Assembly (NCBI GenBank): GCA_007116445.1
Contig: SKIM01000275.1
Span: forward strand, 1-19,183
Source of the DNA: Natronohydrobacter sp.
GTDB lineage: Bacteria > Pseudomonadota > Alphaproteobacteria > Rhodobacterales > Rhodobacteraceae
DNA length: 19,183 nucleotides
Direction of reading: 5' to 3'
Within the stretch, counting starts at the first letter, position 1. Each line of letters begins with the position of its first letter. The notes under the pieces are model-generated. The model ran no database searches and was not told the origin of the DNA. It saw nothing but the letters and a program-made list of their open reading frames with translations. Below are positions 16,101 to 19,183 of this stretch, piece after piece. The translations under genes were made by a program, and so were the position numbers.

Positions 16101-16315
16101 GCGCCGGGGAAATTCGTCGTGACGGTGATCACAGGGCGATCGATATCAGGCAACTCGCGAATTTCGACCGCGAACAACGCAGCCAGCCCGGCGATCACGA
16201 TCAAGGCGCTGAATACGAAGGCCAGGATCGGACGTCGCACGAAAAGCGCGATCCCGGATTGCGCAATTAATTTTGTTTCCTGATCAGCGGCGGCGCGGTT
16301 TTCGATATCACTCAT
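13169..16315 (-). CDS. RND efflux pump inner-membrane permease (AcrB/MexF-like, HAE1-type)
   Basis: This 1048-residue proton-driven transporter exports lipophilic compounds or drugs across the envelope through a tripartite complex. A cytosolic N-terminal extension of about 22 residues precedes the first span (about 28-50). The fold is 12 spans with two large periplasmic loops. The proton relay is intact: Asp414-Asp415 in GMVVDDAIVVLEN and Lys933 in MAKNGILIVEFANQ, corresponding to AcrB D407/D408/K940. FLPGQAGGLFREFGFTLAMA and the repeated loop architecture support an HAE1-like drug exporter; heavy-metal pumps (CusA/CzcA) carry different loop motifs. The ATG is 3 nt after the stop of the adaptor gene. 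Substrate cannot be inferred. No outer-membrane factor gene follows. Confidence 0.93.
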   Translation of the reverse strand: MSDIENRAAADQETKLIAQSGIALFVRRPILAFVFSALIVIAGLAALFAVEIRELPDIDRPVITVTTNFPGAGPETIDREVTSRIEGAVGRVAGVQNLSSESRFGRSRVVAEFSDSTDIDVAATDIRDAIARIRNALPDDVDEPRIIKADSDSDAVMRISVTSPVRSVQDLSRLVQDVVEDRLISAPGVADLQIFGNRAEIFRVDIDMLELAARGLDLSDVRRALRTVSFDVPAGALSNDRQSLQVRTTASVTTAADFEALALRGDMRLGDVATVTLGPAPGETQLRANGQTGIGLGILRQAQSNTLEISRNVRQIVDELQEILPEDVRIFVTSDEAIFVGGAITEVLKTLTLALLIVVATIYLFLRDARATLVPAVTMPIALIGTLAAIYLVGFSVNILTLLALVLATGMVVDDAIVVLENIVRRRAQGMGVRAAAVLGTRQVFFAVVTTTATLAAVFIPLSFLPGQAGGLFREFGFTLAMAVLLSSVVALSLCPVLASKMLRATEPAAQQAPSLTARAGSKIAAYYERSLSGALAQPFLVIVAALLFAASGWFAAQSIPQELTPPEDRGVALLSVTAPQGVSIDFTDRKVREIEAIIAPLRDAGEVTNVFSIIGIGGQENRAFMVMTLADWDQRARSQQEIVGQINAGLRNVIGVRAFAIQPNSLRIRGAGQGLRFAVLGNNYDALADSADALVAAMNAQGRFGQVRLDFETTQPQLSISVDRDRASDLGVDLDGLAEALQAVLDGRSVGNVFIEDRSFDIQMLSTRTPVRDPNDLEQSFVRNAGGQIISISSFISLEERATAPQLTREDQSRAVQITASLAPGFSLGAAMAETERLASEILPADHRLLPLAEAATLDETSAGIVLVFGFAILIVFLVLAAQFESFVSAIVVMVTVPLGLACAAFALLFTGVSLNVYSQIGLVLLVGIMAKNGILIVEFANQLRDEGAEIADAIRDATRIRLRPVMMTMTSTVLGGVPLILSTGPGAEAREALGWVVVGGLGPATLATLYLTPVAYLLLARFSAARAEGARKLDAELSQAMRTRSL

Positions 16316-16318
16316 GGA

Positions 16319-17527
16319 TCAGATCTCGGGCTGTGGCGCCTGCGAACGGGCCATGGCTGCATCTTCAAGCACCTCTCCATCAGGCCCAAGACGCTGTCGG
16401 GGCGCCACCGTTGCGCCGGGGCGCAGGTTCTGGACGCCTTCTGTGACCACGAAAGTTCCGGGCACGAGCTCGGCGCGCACCAGCACGCTGTCATCACGGC
16501 GTTGCGCGATTTCGATGCGGACCCGGTTGACGCGATCCTCGGCATCAAGCGCCCAGACGAAAGCCCCGTCGCGGTCCCATTGCACCGAGAGCGGGTCGAC
16601 CGAGGGCAAGCTTTCTCCGGGCAGATCGAGCTGGACGCGGAACGCCATGCCCGGGCGCAGCTGATCGTCTTCGTTGTCGATCTCGGCCTGGATCCGCAGG
16701 GCCCGACTGTCCTGATCGACACGCGCGTCTATCGCACGAATGCGCCCGCTGCGGGCCTCGGAAGGCCGCGCCAGCGGACTGACACGCAAGCCGTCCCCGA
16801 CCGCGATGCGTCCGACATGACGTTCGGGGATATCAAAATCGATCAGCAGAGTGCTCCGGTCATCGAGTCGCGCAAATTCGGTGTTGGCGGCAAGAAGATT
16901 ACCCTCTTCCATCATGATCAACCCGATCCAGCCCGAAATCGGGGCGATGATCTCGCGCCGTTCAAGCTCGTATTGTGCGATCCGCAGATCCAGCTCCGCG
17001 CGGCCAAGCGCGAGTTCGGCTTCATCAATCTGCACTTGTGATGCAGACCCACTGCCGCGCAGCTGCGCCACGCGGTTTGCCCGGCTTTGCGCATCTCTCA
17101 GCGCAAGCTCCGCACGGTCGCGTGCCAGTTCCTGCGCTTCGGCATTCATTCGCGCGACGCGCGTGCCCGCTTCGACCCAGTCTCCGGAGGATACAGGGAT
17201 TTCGATCAGCGTTCCGGTGACGTCTACGCTCAGCGCGACAGATCGCGCGGGACGGGAGGTGCCAATCGCTGACAAGCGACTGTCTGCGACCTGGCTCGCG
17301 ACTTCGCGCACAACCACTGCAATGCCGCCACCGCCACCGCCAAAGCCTGGTCGGCCGCCTGCACCGGTCTGATCGGTTTCCGCCACAGGCAGCCCGATAC
17401 TACGCATCGGACCGAGCAGTCCGAACCGATCCAACGTGCCATGCGAGCCCGGAAGGAACGCAGCCCACCCGATAAGCGCAATGCAAACGATGGCAACAAT
17501 GGCCGCTATCCTCTTGATCCAGGCCAC
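16319..17527 (-). CDS. RND efflux periplasmic adaptor (membrane fusion protein, HlyD/AcrA family)
   Basis: This 402-residue adaptor links the RND pump to an outer-membrane channel. Residues 5-25 form a membrane anchor or signal (IKRIAAIVAIVCIALIGWAAF) without a lipobox. A Gly/Pro-rich linker (GAGGRPGFGGGGGG, about 55-69) follows. A lipoyl half-motif comes next, then a short coiled-coil hairpin (about 130-190, QELARDRAELALRDAQSRAN onward), the second lipoyl half with IIAPISGWIGL, then beta-barrel and membrane-proximal domains. The start is GTG at 17527 with AGGAG seven bases upstream. It is the first gene of a two-gene operon with the pump. The short hairpin is typical of MexE/VexE-like adaptors of Gram-negative RND systems. 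Confidence 0.9.
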   Translation of the reverse strand: MAWIKRIAAIVAIVCIALIGWAAFLPGSHGTLDRFGLLGPMRSIGLPVAETDQTGAGGRPGFGGGGGGIAVVVREVASQVADSRLSAIGTSRPARSVALSVDVTGTLIEIPVSSGDWVEAGTRVARMNAEAQELARDRAELALRDAQSRANRVAQLRGSGSASQVQIDEAELALGRAELDLRIAQYELERREIIAPISGWIGLIMMEEGNLLAANTEFARLDDRSTLLIDFDIPERHVGRIAVGDGLRVSPLARPSEARSGRIRAIDARVDQDSRALRIQAEIDNEDDQLRPGMAFRVQLDLPGESLPSVDPLSVQWDRDGAFVWALDAEDRVNRVRIEIAQRRDDSVLVRAELVPGTFVVTEGVQNLRPGATVAPRQRLGPDGEVLEDAAMARSQAPQPEI

Positions 17528-17793
17528 GCAGTTGCTCCTGTTTTGCTACCTGCGGGAGCTTAGCGCATTCGGTGGGATTGAACAGGCGCGATCACGCAAT
17601 TTCCATCAGTCACGTCACGGCCAAGCCATTAAGTTGTGCAAAGCGCAATCTCAGTTCGGGCTATATATCCGCTTCTGGGCGGTAATCAGACTGGCTGTAG
17701 TTCTTCTCAGCCGTGAGATCTTGGATCATGCATCGAATGATGCATTTGCGATGACGCGGGGGGTGGCCCTGATGGCCGTGCTGCGGCAGGGTG
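17528..17793. other. Intergenic region between rnhB and the RND adaptor gene
   Basis: This 266-bp region is read on the minus strand as rnhB 3' flank followed by the RND operon leader. It carries the two small inverted repeats at 17705-17745 and a TATATA stretch at 17662-17667 that could be part of a -10 element for the RND operon, with no good -35 partner. No regulator gene (TetR, LysR or MarR type) or RNA gene was found here. Confidence 0.5.
17705..17745. repeat. Two inverted repeats downstream of rnhB
   Basis: ATGCATC-GAAT-GATGCAT (17728-17745) is a perfect 7-bp stem with a 4-nt loop, and TCTCA-gccg-TGAGA (17705-17718) is a 5-bp stem. They lie about 50-90 bp beyond the rnhB stop on the minus strand. 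Neither is followed by a T-run, so termination by this structure is doubtful; an operator for the downstream RND operon is another option. Confidence 0.4.
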
Positions 17794-18432
17794 TCAGCGT
17801 TGCAACGCGGCGCGGACAGGCGCGAAGCTGCGTCTGTGATGCACGGTTACCCCCAGTCGTGCCAGCGCATCCTTGTGGTCGCGGGTCACATAACCTGCGT
17901 TGCGCTCCCATCCATAGCCTGGGCAGTCCTGCGCAAGCGTGCACATCACAGCGTCGCGGCAGACTTTCGCGACGATCGAGGCCGCCGCAATCGACAGAGA
18001 CCGTGCATCGCCCTTCACCACTGCGCTGGCGTGTGCAGCGAGGGGGGCGGGCAGCATGCTGCCGTCAATCAACAGATGATCGGGCGCAATCGGCAACGCC
18101 CTGACGGCGCGTTCCATGGCCAGATGACTGGCGCGCAAGATATTGAGCGCATCGATTTCGTCGACACTGGCATGGCCTATGCCAACTTGCGCGACCTCGT
18201 GGATCTGGCGAGCGAGCGCGTCGCGCCGGAGGGGCGTCAATATCTTGCTGTCGCGCAAGCCTTCGGGGATGCGCAGCGGGTCGAGGATCACCGCGGCGGC
18301 GGTGACCGGCCCTGCCATTGGCCCGCGTCCGACCTCATCAATGCCGGCAACACGCCGCGCACCAGCAGCCATCGCGCGGGTCTCCAGCATGAAATCGGGC
18401 ATCGTCGGGCGCGCACGGGCTGCAAGCGTCAT
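17794..18432 (-). CDS. rnhB: Ribonuclease HII
   Basis: RNase HII cuts RNA in RNA-DNA hybrids and starts removal of single ribonucleotides from DNA. The 212-residue protein has the complete DEDD-type site: Asp32 and Glu33 in GIDEVGRGPMAGP, Asp123 in LLIDGS, and Asp142 in VKGDARSLSIAAASIVAKV. PGYGWERNAGY (171-181) is the conserved substrate-side motif. The ATG at 18432 is chosen because it overlaps the stop of the upstream EVE-domain gene by 4 bp (ATGA); in-frame ATGs at 18402 and 18390 are possible shorter starts, and an extension to 18549 would sit inside the EVE gene. In many alphaproteobacteria rnhB neighbours ccrM, but no methyltransferase is seen in the 266 bp downstream. Confidence 0.95.
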   Translation of the reverse strand: MTLAARARPTMPDFMLETRAMAAGARRVAGIDEVGRGPMAGPVTAAAVILDPLRIPEGLRDSKILTPLRRDALARQIHEVAQVGIGHASVDEIDALNILRASHLAMERAVRALPIAPDHLLIDGSMLPAPLAAHASAVVKGDARSLSIAAASIVAKVCRDAVMCTLAQDCPGYGWERNAGYVTRDHKDALARLGVTVHHRRSFAPVRAALQR

Positions 18433-18848
18433 GGCACAACTCCGCCCATGTCGCAGATCAGCGCCCATTCGTCTGGGCTGACAGGCTGAACTGACAAGCG
18501 CGGCGTGCGGACCAGTGCCATGCCGGCCAGTCGCGGCTCGGCCTTGCAATCCGCAAGCGTGACCGGGCGGGGCAGGGCGGTGCAGGCGCGCACATCCACA
18601 CAGTCCCAGCGCGGATCGGTGCTGGTGCTGTCAGGATGGGCGAGGGCGATCACCTCGCAGATGCCAACAATCGCCTTGTCTTTCTGGCTGTGGTAGAAAA
18701 GGGCACGATCGCCGAGGGCCATCTCGCGCATCATGTTGCGCGCCTGATAATTCCGCACCCCGTTCCATTCTTCGCCCGCAGACCCTCTGGCCACGAGATC
18801 ATCCCAGCTGAAAGCATCAGGCTCGGATTTCAGCAGCCAGAAGCGCAT
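18429..18848 (-). CDS. EVE domain-containing protein
   Basis: This 139-residue protein consists of one EVE (PUA-like) domain, a fold associated with binding modified bases in RNA or DNA. MRFWLLKSEPDAFSWDDL is the classic N-terminal signature, and EEWNGVRNYQARNMMREMALGDRALFYHS completes the aromatic-cage half of the domain. The mid part KAIVGICEVIALAHPDST and the C-terminal strand LSVQPVSPDEW follow in family order. The ATG at 18848 is used because it shares one base with the upstream stop (TGATG); an in-frame start at 18869 lies inside the upstream gene. Cytoplasmic; exact ligand unknown. Coupled between the YciI-like gene and rnhB. Confidence 0.92.
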   Translation of the reverse strand: MRFWLLKSEPDAFSWDDLVARGSAGEEWNGVRNYQARNMMREMALGDRALFYHSQKDKAIVGICEVIALAHPDSTSTDPRWDCVDVRACTALPRPVTLADCKAEPRLAGMALVRTPRLSVQPVSPDEWALICDMGGVVP

Positions 18849-19123
18849 CAGCCGATGACCTTTTTCCATTCCTGCAGGCGCACGCTTTCGAACAGACCAG
18901 CCAGAGCGTAGGGATCATGCGCGCCCCATTGCGTCGCGCTCTCAATATCGGGCAGATCCAGCACGATCAGTGAGCCTGCCATTTCACCGGCTTTGTCCAG
19001 AAGCGGGCCGGCCATGACCACGCAGCCGGTTTCGGCGACATAGGCGAGATGCGCCTCGCGGGTGGATTTGCGCAGCTCCAGCGCCTCGGGTCTATCTGTG
19101 CAAAGAAGCATGTAAAGCGGCAT
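18848..19123 (-). CDS. YciI-like protein
   Basis: This 91-residue single-domain protein has the dimeric alpha/beta-barrel fold of the YciI family. MPLYMLLCTDRPEALELRKSTREAHLAYV carries the His-containing helix after strand one, followed by VVMAGPLLD and the DP pair in WGAHDPYALAGLFESV, all usual YciI features. A catalytic role has been proposed for the His-Asp pair in some members, but no reaction is established for this subgroup. The ATG at 19123 has GGAAAGGA about eight bases upstream. It follows the putative gpsA end by 21 bp and is coupled to the EVE-domain gene by a TGATG overlap. Confidence 0.9.
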   Translation of the reverse strand: MPLYMLLCTDRPEALELRKSTREAHLAYVAETGCVVMAGPLLDKAGEMAGSLIVLDLPDIESATQWGAHDPYALAGLFESVRLQEWKKVIG

Positions 19124-19144
19124 GGTTCGGTCCTTTCCGTTGCG

Positions 19145-19183
19145 TTATTCGTCCGTCAGCGGTCGGCTGAGCAGCGCGTCGCG
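19145..19183 (-). CDS. C-terminal end of an upstream gene, probably glycerol-3-phosphate dehydrogenase (gpsA)
   Basis: Only twelve codons and the TAA stop are inside the window (RDALLSRPLTDE). The tail resembles the C-terminus of alphaproteobacterial GpsA, which ends in ALLSRPL-type sequences, and gpsA commonly precedes the YciI/EVE pair in Rhodobacteraceae. That neighbourhood is from memory, not searched, and the fragment is too short for certainty about the product, but an open reading frame ending here is well supported by the adjacent ribosome site of the next gene. Confidence 0.5.
   Translation of the reverse strand, partial: RDALLSRPLTDE

Noticed and set aside
17436..18104. Plus-strand frame spanning the RND adaptor start, the intergenic gap and rnhB
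   Set aside because: The translation resembles no protein family and overlaps two well-supported minus-strand genes.

Overview
The window reads as chromosomal DNA of an alphaproteobacterium, most likely a member of the Rhodobacteraceae. The grounds are the high G+C content, the densely packed genes with 1- to 8-bp translationally coupled overlaps, the divergent znuA / zur-znuC-znuB arrangement with palindromic Zur sites, the complete mreBCD-mrdA-rodA order, and the protein family resemblances. No insertion sequence, prophage, CRISPR array, tRNA or rRNA was seen. The assignment comes from reading alone and no database search was run.

Layout. (1) Positions 1-2613 hold a zinc uptake locus. The 5' part of znuA lies on the minus strand and runs off the left edge inside a histidine-rich repeat. 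Divergent from it are zur, znuC and znuB. Two TGTTAT-type palindromes sit in the 70-bp gap between the divergent genes. (2) Positions 2592-4427, minus strand, carry a DadA-type FAD oxidoreductase, whose 3' end overlaps znuB tail to tail, and a small membrane-anchored protein of unknown function. (3) Positions 4626-11200, minus strand, are the cell elongation operon in the transcription order mreB, mreC, mreD, mrdA (PBP2), rodA, ending with a GhrA-like 2-hydroxyacid dehydrogenase. From mreC onward every junction overlaps by 4-8 bp. (4) Positions 11468-13153, plus strand, encode a Kef-type cation/proton antiporter with a cytosolic nucleotide-binding domain. (5) Positions 13169-17527, minus strand, are a two-gene RND efflux operon, adaptor then pump, without a local outer-membrane channel gene or regulator. 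(6) Positions 17794-19183, minus strand, are a housekeeping cluster: the last codons of a gene that is probably gpsA, a YciI-like protein, an EVE-domain protein and RNase HII.

How the genes work together. Zur represses the ZnuABC importer when zinc is sufficient. The Mre/Mrd proteins form the elongasome: MreB filaments, the MreC/MreD scaffold, the RodA glycosyltransferase and the PBP2 transpeptidase, which together build lateral-wall peptidoglycan. The RND pump and Kef antiporter are independent envelope transport systems.

The region is largely ordinary and I found no convincing new biological system. The best second-look items are the nearly exact 78-bp tandem repeat in znuA, the paired Zur sites, the dehydrogenase coupled to the elongasome operon, the Cys/His cluster of PBP2, and the unrecognised small membrane protein at 3906-4427.
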